Translations under genes and position numbers: made by a program
NCBI RefSeq assembly: GCF_000143415.4
Contig: NW_003314387.1
Coordinates: 93,662-157,661, forward strand
From: Selaginella moellendorffii
Lineage: Eukaryota; Streptophyta; Lycopodiopsida; Selaginellales; Selaginellaceae
Length of the DNA: 64,000 bases
Reading direction: 5' to 3'
In this document: one piece after another, positions 1 to 10,573 of the stretch
Numbering within the stretch: position 1 is the stretch's first letter
Layout of the letters: each line of letters begins with the position of its first letter
Notes under the pieces: model-generated
Told to the model about the DNA's origin: nothing
The model's database searches: none
Seen by the model: the letters and a program-made list of their open reading frames with translations, nothing else

Positions 1-16
1 GGGTTCCCCACGGCCG

Positions 17-335
17 ATGCACCCGGATGGACTCAAAGACCAGGAAAGTATAGTGGCCGGGATTAGACAGCATATTGCCTTCTGGAAGAGGGGGTTGGTG
101 TTTGGTGGAGAATCCTATTTTAAGAGGTGCAAGCCTTTGCTCGAATACTGGGAGAAGATTATATTTGCTATCCAAAATGTTGAGGATCACTATTGTGGGC
201 CGAGGAACAAGAAGCCGGATTCAGCATTCAATCCAGTACAGGTCTGCAAAGGAATGGTCGTGCTTGTCAGACCCAGTAATAAAAAACAAATGATATGGGT
301 GGGGCGCTGCATCACTGATGTAGAGGAGGACGCGG
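17..335 (+). pseudogene. DNA-transposon transposase, C-terminal fragment (copy 1)
   Basis: The translation matches the C-terminal part of the transposase encoded on the minus strand at 22624-23100: both share MHPDGLKDQESIVAGIR, LLEYWEKII and NKKPDSAFNPVQVCKG. The rest of the gene lies left of the window. Compared with the second copy, 35 residues (105 bp, in frame) are missing between AIQN and EDHYCGP, so the acidic stretch with VVYEELEESFW is absent. The reading frame runs into an assembly gap. It belongs to the element that ends at 1368. Confidence 0.8.
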
Positions 336-603
336 NNNNNNNNNNNNNNNNNNNNNNNNNNNNNNNNNNNNNNNNNNNNNNNNNNNNNNNNNNNNNNNNN
401 NNNNNNNNNNNNNNNNNNNNNNNNNNNNNNNNNNNNNNNNNNNNNNNNNNNNNNNNNNNNNNNNNNNNNNNNNNNNNNNNNNNNNNNNNNNNNNNNNNNN
501 NNNNNNNNNNNNNNNNNNNNNNNNNNNNNNNNNNNNNNNNNNNNNNNNNNNNNNNNNNNNNNNNNNNNNNNNNNNNNNNNNNNNNNNNNNNNNNNNNNNN
601 NNN
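336..603. other. assembly gap (268 N)
   Basis: Unresolved bases inside the 3' end of transposon copy 1. The sequence resuming at 604 (AAGGTGAACAATCCGAATCT) is an inverted copy of 1158-1177, so the gap is flanked by an inverted repeat, which may be why it failed to assemble. Confidence 0.99.
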
Positions 604-1368
604 AAGGTGAACAATCCGAATCTGAATCAGAGGAGGCGTGATGGCATGGCGTGATGGCGTGAGGCGTGAGGCGTGACACCAAAAAGGAGGTGTCCACTAG
701 CGCTTAGGCTTATAATGGCGTGTGCCCTCATGCCATTTACTTGATCACCAAATACCTTTTTCCCTTTGCACTAGTATATCTTAATACCGGTCTGAGAAAT
801 AGAATGGCATGTGCCCTCAGGCCTTTTACTAAATCACCTTTGAAAGAAATGCAAGCCTCTATGTCGTAAAAAAAAGGTACTAGAGAAATTCCTTAATAAT
901 ATGAATGTTATTTAGTTTCATGAAAATACACTAAGGGTCAAATGAGTTAAATGACTTCTCCAGACTAGCAATGCCTCTTGCTACACCTTCACAATTAGAT
1001 TCGTTAGAAAAAGATAACATTGAATAATATCTAAATGTTCTCACCATTAAGTTATATGTCTGGCTAATAGGAATGACGTTCATCTTGGAAAGCTCACCAC
1101 ACGCTCAATGAACAAACAAATAGTGTGTGCGCGCATGCCATCGCTCTTCTTTAGCTTTAGATTCGGCTTGTTCACCTTGACAATGAGATTTATTATACAA
1201 CCAGATGGACTCAGTCTAGACACAAAGTCACCGCGCTAGTCACCATGCCCCAGATATGTCTAGCCCCTGGACAAAAAACATATAATTTCACGTCATTTTC
1301 AAATACTTGAAAATTTGTACCTAGTCCCATTTTACTGAATAAATCCCACTTTAACGAAATAGAGCTTA
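604..1368 (+). mobile_element. 3' terminus of DNA transposon copy 1, ending in its inverted repeat
   Basis: 1150-1368 is nearly the reverse complement of 22436-22655, the transposase-side end of the complete element. The terminal 25 bp (1344-1368) equal the right terminus at 32350-32374 and, inverted, the left terminus at 22436-22460. Beyond 1368 the sequence becomes gypsy family L1 (compare 36178-36240), so this copy inserted into, or next to, element A. 625-1150 has no counterpart in the other copy. Confidence 0.85.
714..827. repeat. two transposon palindromes (714-738 and 803-827)
   Basis: Both are degenerate versions of the palindrome found throughout the 22436-32374 transposon: AATGGCGTGTGCCCTCATGC and AATGGCATGTGCCCTCAGGC. 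A weaker third match ending GCGCATGCCATC lies near 1121-1142. Confidence 0.7.
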
Positions 1369-1470
1369 ATCGCAGAAGTAGTTAAGGGTCCTTGGGCAAA
1401 TAAATCAGTGATCCCTCCATATTTCTTTTGGGAGTATTATTAAAGAGTTCATTTAACATTAATTCATCTA

Positions 1471-1790
1471 ATGTTTACTTTCCAAACTTGCTTATATAAC
1501 AAGAGACTTCTTATTATGCTCTCTATGTTGGTTAATACAAGCTTGAGTTCATCTTCTATTGCTCGGCCTATTGCCATATATTACCATCTACATTTGTGTT
1601 GTATAGCAGAGCAAAATTTTATTCTTTATACCAATGGCTATATATATGCATGTGTATAGGATGAGGCAAACCTAGTTGTGTGTATGGGCAATTTCGAGCT
1701 TGAGCTTTAGTCATTATGGATGGTGCCAAATCAAGTTTTTAACCTCATCCTTGGTATGGATTAATTACAATTTAATTATGCTAAATATAA
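1471..1790 (+). pseudogene. gypsy aspartic protease fragment (element A)
   Basis: The frame from 1471 has FTFQTCLYNKRLLI then LSMLVNTSLSSSSIARP, aligning with the VLVDIGSSLSSIARP protease site of element B and VLVDTGSS in element C. The active-site Asp of D-T/S-G is Asn here, so the protease is dead. A shifted frame around 1740-1790 holds the remnant of the ILGMDWLQ motif. Confidence 0.6.
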
Positions 1791-2099
1791 CTTTGAAGCT
1801 TCTCCCCCTTATCTCATACTTCCCAATATTTCTTTCATTCCTCTCACTTCTCTTCCTTTTTATCTTTCTACTTCTACTTCCATCACTTTAATGACTTCCT
1901 CCTATATTTTTGTCTTGTTCCTCTATCCCTCCGATAATCTTTATAGCAGTGGTTGACCAAAACATAAAGGAGTATGCCAATCTCTTTGAATTTAACTTAT
2001 TGTCTGGGGGCCAAGATTACAACACATCATCTTATTCTAATTAGGGTTGTTTGTCCAATTAAGGTTTATATTCATTGTCAGTCACCAAAGGAGATTAAG

Positions 2100-2590
2100 A
2101 TTTTACATATAAAAGTCAAGGAAATGTTGGAAAAAAATGTTATTTGAAAGTTGTGGAGCCCTTGGGTGTATGAACTTCATTTTGTGATGAACCATGATAG
2201 GAGTATTTATTTCTGCATCAATTATCATCCGTTAAACAAAGTGATTATCCCATATGTGTACTTTCTTCCTCACACTGCTAATCTTTTGGATTCTCTAGGG
2301 AGAAGTCATTAGGTCACCAAATTAGATCTTGTTTTTGAGTACCAACAAATGCTATGGCCGAAGAAGATATTCTTAAAAAAAAATTTCATACACCATTTTG
2401 TTTGTATAAGTTCTTGGTGATATTGTTCGGTTTAAACAATGCTTTAGCGACTTTTCAGTAGATGATGGATGAGGTTTTTTATGATATATTGAAGGTGACT
2501 TTTGACTTCATCAATGATGTCTTGATCCATTTAGAGGGGAGATGGGAGGAGCACATTTATGATGTTCGGAAGGTGTTGAGTCAAATAGTC
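2100..2590 (+). pseudogene. gypsy reverse transcriptase fragment (element A)
   Basis: Broken frames show FCINYHPLNKVI, TKLDL, LFGLNNALATFQ and MMDEVFYDILKVTFDFINDV, the fingers and palm motifs of Ty3/gypsy reverse transcriptase. The catalytic F-I-D-D seen in element C is F-I-N-D here, and in-frame stops occur after GRSH and ATFQ. Confidence 0.65.
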
Positions 2591-2673
2591 ATAAGCAATA
2601 ACATTGCTAACAATCAATTGTGGAAAAGGCCTCATCAATTCAAACTCAAATGCAATCGACTCCAACTATCTTT

Positions 2674-3645
2674 TGTAAGGAACCAACTCCGTAAGGTGTG
2701 GTAAGCTAAAGGATCCTTGAAAGCACGGCCAAAATGATAAAGAGTTCATTGGATGAAACTAAATTCGAGATCGAGTCTAAGACCAACTTTGAGACCAAGT
2801 TCAAGATTGAGTTCGAGATTGAGTCCGAGACCAAGTTCGAGACCGAGTCCAAAATCAAGTTCAAGATAGAGTCTGAAGTTAGGGGGGGGCGCAGAGGGGG
2901 GGGGGGGGGCACAGAGGGTTCTAAAAGTATAGTAAGGATAGTGAGATTCAGGAACTAATCTTCAAAAAAACTTTTTAATGGTGTTCTCAAACTGACTTGA
3001 GGTTGAGACTAGGGCTTAGAAGCTTTGGGTGGGAGTGAGCATGAACTCGGGTGGTGCCAAAGGGGCCACCCAAGGAAGTGCTCAAGAGTAGCTCTCACTC
3101 CCAGTAGGGAAATCAATTGCGGTGCTCTCGGCTCATGTAAAGTGGTGCCCTATCTGAGTACCTTGCAGCTCATTAGTCTTTGCCCTTTTCTAAGGGCTTA
3201 GGCCTTCCCTTCAAGATGGAAGTGGGGGAGTAGAGGTACCCATACTAAGCCATTAGGCCACTATGTTTCCCCTGATGCCCCAAAGCAAGTGTTGCACCTA
3301 AGATTTGGGATTTAAAGGGTCCTATGATCAAGCCTTGTTGTACCAAGGGATGTTAAGAATCTAGAGGTTTGATGTGCTTGGCTACTTGTGTTTGCGGAGA
3401 GTGTAAACAAACCTTAAGTTCAGTCTACCTAGGGAGGGTGATTATGAGAGAATTTAGGAATCTATGGATGGATGGTTAATACTCTATTGTTCATGAAGTG
3501 AGTTGCTGAAGCTAAGTAGGACCAAATAAGAGCTAGTACAATAGGCGGGAACCTTGGCAAGGGAAGTTAATTAAGGCTAAGACAGTGTTAGTCGGATAAA
3601 TGAGGTAAATTGGCAAATTGGAAAGGAAAAATACTGTGGCTCATA
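2674..3645 (+). repeat. L2-family LTR with adjoining primer-binding site
   Basis: Starts TGTAAGGAACCAACTCC and ends GTGGCTCATA, matching in inverse orientation the LTRs at 62863-63990 and 17448-18603. It contains the GAGTTCGAGATC-type minisatellite (about 2755-2880) followed by G runs (2881-2911). Next to it, 3646-3661 reads ATTTGGTATCGGAGCC, a primer-binding site complementary to initiator Met tRNA with one change. About 130 bp of internal sequence follow before element A resumes near 3796. It is therefore a 5' LTR from a second element inserted in element A. Confidence 0.75.
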
Positions 3646-3978
3646 ATTTGGTATCGGAGCCTTTTCCTCAATTTTAGTGAAGGATAGAAGTGGATTGCTG
3701 GGAGATAGCTAAAGCAGGGCATAAAAGAACCAAAGCAGAGAAGGAACTTCTTCCAGAGTTGGAGCCTCCGATCATTGCAATAAGTTAGACTGCAAGTTTA
3801 TGAGGTTCAGTATAATATTCAGCAGGCCAATCCTTTAGAAATTGTGCATGTGTAACAGCTAAAATGCTTCAATACCACTTACAGATCCACTAGTGCCTCT
3901 TTCTAATGTTCTTTTAAATCTCAACCTATCAAAAAGAGAACTCTAACTTCCTTCCATCTTTCTGAAAGGAGGGGATGA

Positions 3979-4178
3979 TGTGAAATCCAAATGTATAATT
4001 ACAATGCTATACACTAATATTAATAGTCTTACACTAATATTAGTGTAATAGATTTTGATAGCTATTAGATTAGTTTTAATTTGGACCATTCACTTCTATA
4101 TATAAATTAGGGTTTTTGGGTTAATTGATATGGTCATTTCTATATTCCATTTCCATATTCCATACACTCTAACACACA
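3979..4178 (+). repeat. L1-family 3' LTR of element A
   Basis: Begins TGTGAAATCC after the polypurine tract and ends in ACACACACA. It matches the 39634-39800 LTR (GATTTTGATAGCT, TTGGACCATTCACTTCTATATATAAATTAGGG). The TATATATAAATTAGGG segment is the likely promoter TATA region. Confidence 0.7.
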
Positions 4179-4183
4179 CATAA

Positions 4184-4204
4184 TAGATATATATATATAT
4201 ATAT

Positions 4205-4299
<95 letters not shown>

Positions 4300-4400
4300 C
4301 ATATATATATACACATATATATATACACATATATATACATATATAGACATATATAGACATATATACATCACATATATGTGTGTGTGTGTGTGTGTGTATT
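4184..4400. repeat. AT dinucleotide microsatellite with short GT tract
   Basis: A long (AT)n run with AC interruptions (about 4184-4375), then (GT)n at 4378-4398. It directly follows the element A LTR. Tyr/Ile-rich open frames across it on the minus strand are artefacts of the repeat. Confidence 0.95.
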
Positions 4401-5702
4401 TGTATATATGTATTTATTTATTTAACACTTTTACTGTAGAACATACTTCCAAAATTATATATGCTTTATACTTTAGTAACAAGTATTTATTATATAGAAC
4501 AACAAACTAGCTATCAACTTCTTTATTTTTTTAATATATCTTGTAGCTTTTGTGGTATCACCTGTATTCTGGAAATTATCCACCATCATTTTTTGTTTCT
4601 TGATAATAATCTCTTTGAAAGTGGGACTTGTATTCACCTTTTCATAGCAATTGATTATCTAGAAACTTGGACCATGAGTCATATTTTTTTTACCAATTCA
4701 TATAACTCAAGATCCTTATTTGAATTAGGTATTTTGCATAAAAGATGTTTTCTGTATCATCTACAATTTTTATTTTGTACTTACTCTTCAAATCACAAAT
4801 ATATGACAGTGTGGTAGGCCTTGTTTTTGGAATTCACTAACATAAACATAAGTTCTAACATCTCCAAAAAGTTTGTCTTTATATATATCATCTATCAACT
4901 TTTGTTTTTCTGTGTGAAACACTTGGGCTACTAAATCAGGAATATCAGATGCAATCTAGCTAGATAATATATGTTTTGCTATTTAGGATTGCATACAAGT
5001 AGGTCAATATTTGTGGTTTAGATTTATAAAAACATAAGCCACTTAGTTTGAAAAGGTATGTTATATTTTCTTGGATCAATTGTATTTTCAACTTTAATCA
5101 TACTTCTTTATTTAAAAGTGCTATTGGCATCTGATTCTTGAAATTGATGGTTAAGATGTAGCACTCTCTAAGAAATAATTACAGTTATTCAAATTTGTTT
5201 TGTGATTTTTATGTATTTATCTCTTTCAGTTTTTCTTTTTGGTAATTCTTATGCTTTGAACTGGGATTTTTTGTTTTGGATGCCAGATTGATCGAAATTT
5301 TCTTGCTCCAAGTCGAATCACAAGTTATTACATTAGAATTCCAGTGGATTGTGGTAATTATGGAGGTGAATTAGTGAAATGGAGTGCTTTTTGGTTATCA
5401 TAAAATTCGCAATACATTTAACAATATTTCCCCTCTTCTTCATCACCAGGTCATCACCACAAGCCTAAGAGTTATTTTGACTCAAGCATTGAGGTCTCCC
5501 ATATGTGGTGGTCTCCTCAACACTAGCATTGAAGGAATGATTGTCCAAAGTGAATCATAGTGATGTCTTTTATGTCCTTCGGGGACTACAAACATATCCA
5601 AAAAGCATATTTGTGTAGCTTGTTTCTTCTTCTACTTTTTTCTTTTATTTATTTGTTGTTCTATTTATTTGATAAAGACACTGACACTCTTTGTTTGTTC
5701 TT
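4401..5702. other. AT-rich intergenic DNA, no supported gene
   Basis: Low-complexity AT-rich sequence. A short frame at about 5285-5400 (IDRNFLAPSRITSYYIR) could be a relic exon, but nothing identifies it. Confidence 0.5.
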
Positions 5703-5885
5703 GTGACAGTTGCATACTACTCTTATGCCGATTTACAATCTGCTACAGAGAACTTTGCTCCAACAATTTAGCAAGTTCTACAAGGCTCTGCAGATCTTCT
5801 GGGACAAGGAAGAGATTGCTTGCCTCGATTAGTAGTTTTATACATCACCCCCTTACAATCAAAGTACAAGGAACTGAAACAAAGT
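5703..5885 (+). pseudogene. receptor-like kinase fragment, degenerate
   Basis: The frame reads VAYYSYADLQSATENFAPTI followed by a stop, then a frame containing LLGQGRDCLPRLVVLYITPL. The Y-S-Y-A-D-L-Q-x-A-T-x-N-F motif is typical of the segment just before the kinase domain of plant receptor-like kinases, and LLGQG would be the start of the glycine loop. No catalytic motifs follow within reach. Treated as a relic exon; the family assignment rests on this single motif. Confidence 0.4.
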
Positions 5886-7050
5886 AAAATAGTTTTCAAT
5901 TGTCTCATCTATTTATATCATATAGGGCCATCAGATTTATGATGATCTAGATGAGTCATTCAAATAGTTCAAACATGACTATGCAATAAGTTATCTTTCA
6001 CTAGATGATTTTCTCCTGTGGTCTTTTCTTCTGTACAATGCTCACAATTGTGTGGTGCAATTAGAAAAATGATCAAAAAATGACTAAGATACTGCATTTT
6101 GCTCACGAAGTGTTACACATACTTTAGAATAGGGTATATTTGAATAATTATAAGTTTTTTAACTTGCAAACCCTTATGAGAAATATAGTACCCAAAATAA
6201 ATCGTGTATTTGGACTCAAATATACGCTTCAACTGCACCCAAGATAAATCATGTCTTTGGACCCAAACACACACTTCAACTACTTCAAATTTAAATTAAC
6301 TTCCTATAATCAATCTTATATTTTCTTATTGCCCTTGGGGACTAAGGTCTTTATAATGACGTAACATGGTATTTAACATAAACTGAATAATCATCAATTT
6401 TGTTTCAAATTCCTTTTATCCACTTTGCTAATCATGATCTGTGATCCCAACACTTTTCGAATGTCACAAGTTGTAGCATCTTGAGACTATTAAACTAGAG
6501 ATGACATAAGTTTAACTTGGAAACCTTTAAACATTCGTGGGTAAAAGAAGTTTCACCTGAAGATTCATATGTGTTATGGTGACCTTTTGAATGCAGTTTT
6601 AGCACTGGACTACAGCTATGTTGTTTATTTCTTGCTCAATTTCTAATATATCTTTGCTTTGTTACAGGCTATGATCTTCCCATCTGCAACCCTCTTTGCA
6701 AGATCAAACTCCAGTACATGGCACAAAACAACATGAAGATTAGAATGGATGCAAACTGGTGGACAGCTATTCACTACAATTTAAGATATTAAGCATTTGT
6801 GAGGTTTCTTAGTTTTGAGTCTATAAAGCAGGGAGGTGCCAGCTGAGGCAGGAAAGAAGTGATATTTCCTCCCATTTGCTTGGATCATCATGTCAAGTTC
6901 TTTGGTTGGTAAACGTTGCTGAAGCCGTTTCTTTCTCTTTTTTTTTGCATACTAGACTTGGAAGAGAATTGGAAGTTTATGGCATTATGCCATTTGACCC
7001 AAAGGCAATGACCAGCTTCTTGCTGTGGTACCACAGAAAAATTTCCTTCT
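5886..7050. other. AT-rich intergenic DNA, no supported gene
   Basis: Nothing convincing. A short open stretch near 6668-6790 (YDLPICNPLCKIKLQYMAQ) could be an exon relic but could not be identified. Confidence 0.5.
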
Positions 7051-7660
7051 TTGGTGTCTTGGGATCCCATCTTCCACTCCATGACCCAGTCCGCAACCAC
7101 ACAGCCGGATCAGCTGTTCCTCATGGCGATGTTCAACGTCTACTCCAAGACTGGGCAGCTCCAGCGAGCGTGGGCTCTCTTCTCTGGCATCGCCAATCCG
7201 GACGTGACGCTCTGGAACACGATGATGGCTGGCCACTCCAACAACGGCGATCTGCATCACGGCATCCAGCTGCTGCGCTTGATGTGGATCGCGGGAGTGG
7301 ATCCCGACAGCATGACGCTCCTCACCGTCCTCTCTGATCAATGAGACCTGCCACCACTTCCAGTCGCTGCTCGCGGATCACGGCGTCTGGGCTGAGCAAT
7401 CACACTTCTCATGCGGATTTCCTGGCGTGGATCGGCCGGTTGGGCGACGCGATCGATCTGGCGATGAGCATGCCGTTCGTCCCGGACGAAGTGGAGCTCG
7501 CATCTCTGCCCAGTGCTTGAGGTTTGCATTGTGACGCTGACCAGGCCGCACTGGCAGCCATGGATCTAGGGAGCGTATCACCCACGCGATTGTTGCTGTA
7601 CGTACTCCTCTCCAATGCTTTTGTATAGGAGGTGGAGACAACGCCATTCTTGGCACCAGG
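7051..7660 (+). pseudogene. PPR protein (PLS/E subfamily) pseudogene fragment
   Basis: GC-rich island in AT-rich surroundings. The first frame has PPR repeats (FLMAMFNVYSKTGQL, then PDVTLWNTMMAGHSNNG) and ends in a stop at 7344. Shifted frames downstream carry LGDAIDLAMSMPFVPDE and VELASLPSA followed by a stop, then ALAAMDLGS and LLLYVLLSNAF. The latter align with the E-domain pattern of plant PLS-class PPR proteins (site-specific organelle RNA editing factors). Both ends, several repeats and any DYW domain are missing, so this is a truncated, frameshifted copy. Confidence 0.75.
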
Positions 7661-7663
7661 CAA

Positions 7664-8753
7664 CTACGCTAAACTATAGCTGATGCAAATGGCTTTCGTA
7701 CACCCAAACTCAAACTAGGCATACTTCTATATCGAAAATTTGCATGGCCGTGTCTTTGTGATATTCCATTTTCTTGCAGCCATCTTGATTGAAGCTGTCA
7801 ACCTCTTAGAGAATGTGTAATCTGTTCACTGACACGTTTTCTCTTGTGAAGTGCTTCTTAAACTTCTTTCTTGTGTTATTTTGATCCAAAACTTCTACTT
7901 GTGCATTCGATCTTGTGTGACAGTTTTTGATAAGTTCGAGATGGTAAAGTTCATTAATGAAGTAGCAAGCAGGCTTTGGGTGTAGGTTCATTTTGAAAAG
8001 GTTTGCAAGGGGAGCTTGGGTGGCTGCTATGGATCTCCTTCAGGAATCTGATGAGTGAAAGACTGAGTGAAGGCTGGGCTTTTACGTAAGGTGCCTTTCT
8101 GGTATCTTCATTTGCTTTTCAAGTTCATAAATCTTGATTCAAAATGCAGGAAAAGCTGGTCAGAAAAATGTGTAGAATGAATAAAGCACTGATCTGATCC
8201 CTTCTCCAGCATTGCCGAATCTTCTCCCCTGTGTGCAACAAAGTGGAGCTCACATCTTTGCTAAGTGCGTGTTGTTGGCCAGGTACCGTATCACGCGCTC
8301 GTCACCATCTCAAAGCTTTCATACAAGATGTGAGACAATGAGAGAGAACCTCAAGCAAACATGGCTTTTGGTGGATCTTCAACGTAGAAATTAGATTAAA
8401 TGCAAATGGTCAGCGTGGGCTTATACAAGCTTGATGATTCCCACATTGTCTTGTGGAATTCATTGAGAATATGAGCAAACATGGACTGGTGTGATCTTCG
8501 TATGGCAAACTTGGGTTCTTGCTTAACTTGCAAGAGTGTTTTGGAAGGCTAAACTAAGTCCATTAAACCGGCCATTATTGTATATATGATAAAGTCTCCT
8601 GTAATCTGTTTTGCTTAACTTGAATATAGTTATTGTCCTAGTTAATTTAAGCTATTTAATCTAAGTTCCTCACATTGTTATTTTGCAAATGTTGTGGTCT
8701 TCTCTTGTTTACTTTGATCTTTTTACCATTCAAAACATGATCAAGGTCCAAAT
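7664..8753. other. intergenic, no supported gene
   Basis: Mostly unassigned. 8235-8300 (AAAGTGGAGCTCACATCTTT and on) resembles 7490-7530 of the PPR pseudogene and may be another small E-domain remnant. Confidence 0.4.
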
Positions 8754-8902
8754 GGTTAAACTGGTCACACAGGTTTTGTGAGCAAAAGCTTAAAGGTTAA
8801 AATACTTTTAAATTTGTAAAAATTGCTTGATAACTACATTATAATTAGCATGTTTCTTTATTCTTTTATTTATTAGCATATAATTATTAACTAACTTCAA
8901 AC
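8754..8902. repeat. partial unit of a 194-bp tandem repeat, left of element B
   Basis: Begins AAACTGGTCACACAGGTTTT and ends ACTAACTTCAAAC. It is the same unit as 12497-12690 and 12691 to about 12866, and is cut by the LTR of element B. Confidence 0.85.
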
Positions 8903-9077
8903 TGTGAATGCTTGGAATATGGAAAGGGAATACAGAAATGTGCATATTAATTAGCCCAAAAACCTTAGCTTATATACAAGAGCGAGTGGTCCAGATTGAA
9001 ACCAATCTGACGGCTACCAAAATCCCACTACGCTAATATTAATATATGGCATCGTAACCGTACACTTGGCCTTCACA
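8903..9077 (-). repeat. 3' LTR of element B
   Basis: 175 bp, termini TGTGA/TCACA. The polypurine tract lies immediately at 9078-9094. It contains CTTATATACAAG, the reverse of the promoter TATA region. Confidence 0.85.
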
Positions 9078-9109
9078 TCATCCCCTCCTCTCGGGATAAT
9101 GGAAGACCA

Positions 9110-9397
9110 TCAGGGTTCTCTTGAAGATGGACCGGGATCCGGAGGAACGTCAGGAGGAGGCATCGGTGGATCTGTAGGTGGTATTAACTCCTTCTGATCC
9201 CTTTGTATGAAGCATTTTAGCCGCTGCACATGCACAGTCTCTGGAGGATCGACCTGCTGAACGTCATGCCGAACCTCATAAACTTGTGGTCCAATTTGTC
9301 GCAACACTCGATATGGTCCTTTCCATTGCGCAAGAAGCCCCTTAGATAAACCACGTACCATAAGATGGGGAAAACGGACTAACACCAAATCATCCAC
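9110..9397 (-). CDS. integrase C-terminal tail of element B
   Basis: Carries LVLVRFPHLMVRGLSKG and WKGPYRVLRQIGPQVYEVR, the GPY/F module at the integrase C-terminus of Ty3/gypsy elements, followed by a Pro-rich tail ending at the polypurine tract. There is no chromodomain. It is separated from the integrase core by a disrupted stretch at 9398-9520, where element C keeps the joining sequence (frame starting at 39200). Confidence 0.8.
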   Translation of the reverse strand: MDDLVLVRFPHLMVRGLSKGLLAQWKGPYRVLRQIGPQVYEVRHDVQQVDPPETVHVQRLKCFIQRDQKELIPPTDPPMPPPDVPPDPGPSSREP

Positions 9398-9520
9398 TTT
9401 GTACTCCGCAGGTAGACGATGATGGGAGTTGTAGCGCCGTTGTTGTCCTACTTGTACGCAGCCTAAGTGTTCGGCAGAATTTGCTCAGACAAGTGGAAGA
9501 ATGCTCGTCAAATACTGATC

Positions 9521-10555
9521 CTATGATCTAGCATCAACAGCACGTGGCAATCGCGAAGGTAAACCCAGCTCCGTTGGTAATATTGGATCATGACCATATA
9601 GGAGTTTATATGGTGAAGCACCAACAGAACTCTGCACCCCTGTAACATATGCATACCGAAGAGACGGAAAATAACCATCCCAATCCGAATGCTGAAAGTT
9701 CACATACTTCGCAATCATCCCTTTGAATGTCCGAACAAGCCGTTCCACCAGACCGTCTGATTGTGGATGATAAGCACTCGTGAAAGTGTGGCATATCCCC
9801 AACCGAGACGTCAAAACATGAAATGCCTCAGCCATAAATGCGGGATCATTATCCGAAAGAATCCACTCTGGACAAGAATGCTGGAACACCACTCGATTGA
9901 GGAGGAAGTATCCAACAGCAGTTGCAGAGGCGCTAGCAAGAGCACCAACTTCCACCCAATGAGTCAAGTAGTCAGAAGCAATAATAACATACTCATTGCT
10001 AACAGTCGACCATGGAAAAGGTCCCATAAGATCAAACGCCACTAACTCAAACGGACGGGAAACTGCAATTGACTCCAACTGTCCTTCCGCAGCACGAGGG
10101 GGAGTATTACAAGCTTGGCACCAAACGCAGTTACGCACATACCGGATAATATCATGTCGCATCTCCGGCCAATAGAAAGACCTGCGCAGTTTCTCGATGA
10201 CACGACAGTGTCCCATATGCCCACCTAGAACATGAGAATCATGGTAGGCATGGAGAAACCGCGGAATAAACATCGAAGGCACCACCAGCCGTAAATGATC
10301 ATCAGGATCTGTCCCCACAAAATAAAGAAGGCCATCGTCAAGGCGATATTGAGAATGTAAATGCCGGAAAGGCAAGTCATCAGCAAGTGATGCAGGATTC
10401 TCAAACCCATCTCGAAGCCTCCGAATCCACGGCTCAATCTTTTGAGCCTCGCGAACCTCATCAAGAGAAGGTAGATCTTGCTCTGCACCTTGTGGACACT
10501 GAATGTCAAGGATAGCAACTGCTGACGGCACAGAATCCTCATCTAGAAAATCCAC
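9521..10555 (-). CDS. integrase core of element B (intact 344-residue frame)
   Basis: Uninterrupted frame. The N-terminal zinc-binding region has HMGHC and NCVWCQACN (H-H-C-C). The core has the DDE triad: Asp in FDLMGPFPW, Asp in LSDNDPAF, Glu in SDGLVERLVRTFKG. It starts with 80 residues linking RNase H to integrase (PSLDEVREAQKIEPW). The integrase frame is open although the element lacks reverse transcriptase, so only trans-mobilisation would be possible. The matching part of element C is broken by stops. Confidence 0.85.
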   Translation of the reverse strand: MDFLDEDSVPSAVAILDIQCPQGAEQDLPSLDEVREAQKIEPWIRRLRDGFENPASLADDLPFRHLHSQYRLDDGLLYFVGTDPDDHLRLVVPSMFIPRFLHAYHDSHVLGGHMGHCRVIEKLRRSFYWPEMRHDIIRYVRNCVWCQACNTPPRAAEGQLESIAVSRPFELVAFDLMGPFPWSTVSNEYVIIASDYLTHWVEVGALASASATAVGYFLLNRVVFQHSCPEWILSDNDPAFMAEAFHVLTSRLGICHTFTSAYHPQSDGLVERLVRTFKGMIAKYVNFQHSDWDGYFPSLRYAYVTGVQSSVGASPYKLLYGHDPILPTELGLPSRLPRAVDARS

Positions 10556-10573
10556 AGATGCTGGAACAACAGG

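Larger units (their letters stand above)
1369..4178 (+). mobile_element. Ty3/gypsy element A (L1 family), 5'-truncated and decayed
   Basis: Pieces in + order match elements B and C: protease region about 1390-1790, reverse transcriptase about 2100-2590, integrase tail about 3796-3890 (corresponding to VYEVRHDVQQ), polypurine tract AAAGGAGGGGATGATG before 3979, then the 3' LTR. The 5' side is cut by transposon copy 1. RNase H and most of integrase are replaced by an inserted L2 LTR with a short internal piece (2674 to about 3796). Many stops and frameshifts make it inactive. Confidence 0.8.

Noticed and set aside
4096-4371. Tyr/Ile repeat proteins on the minus strand
   Set aside because: Direct translation of the AT microsatellite.
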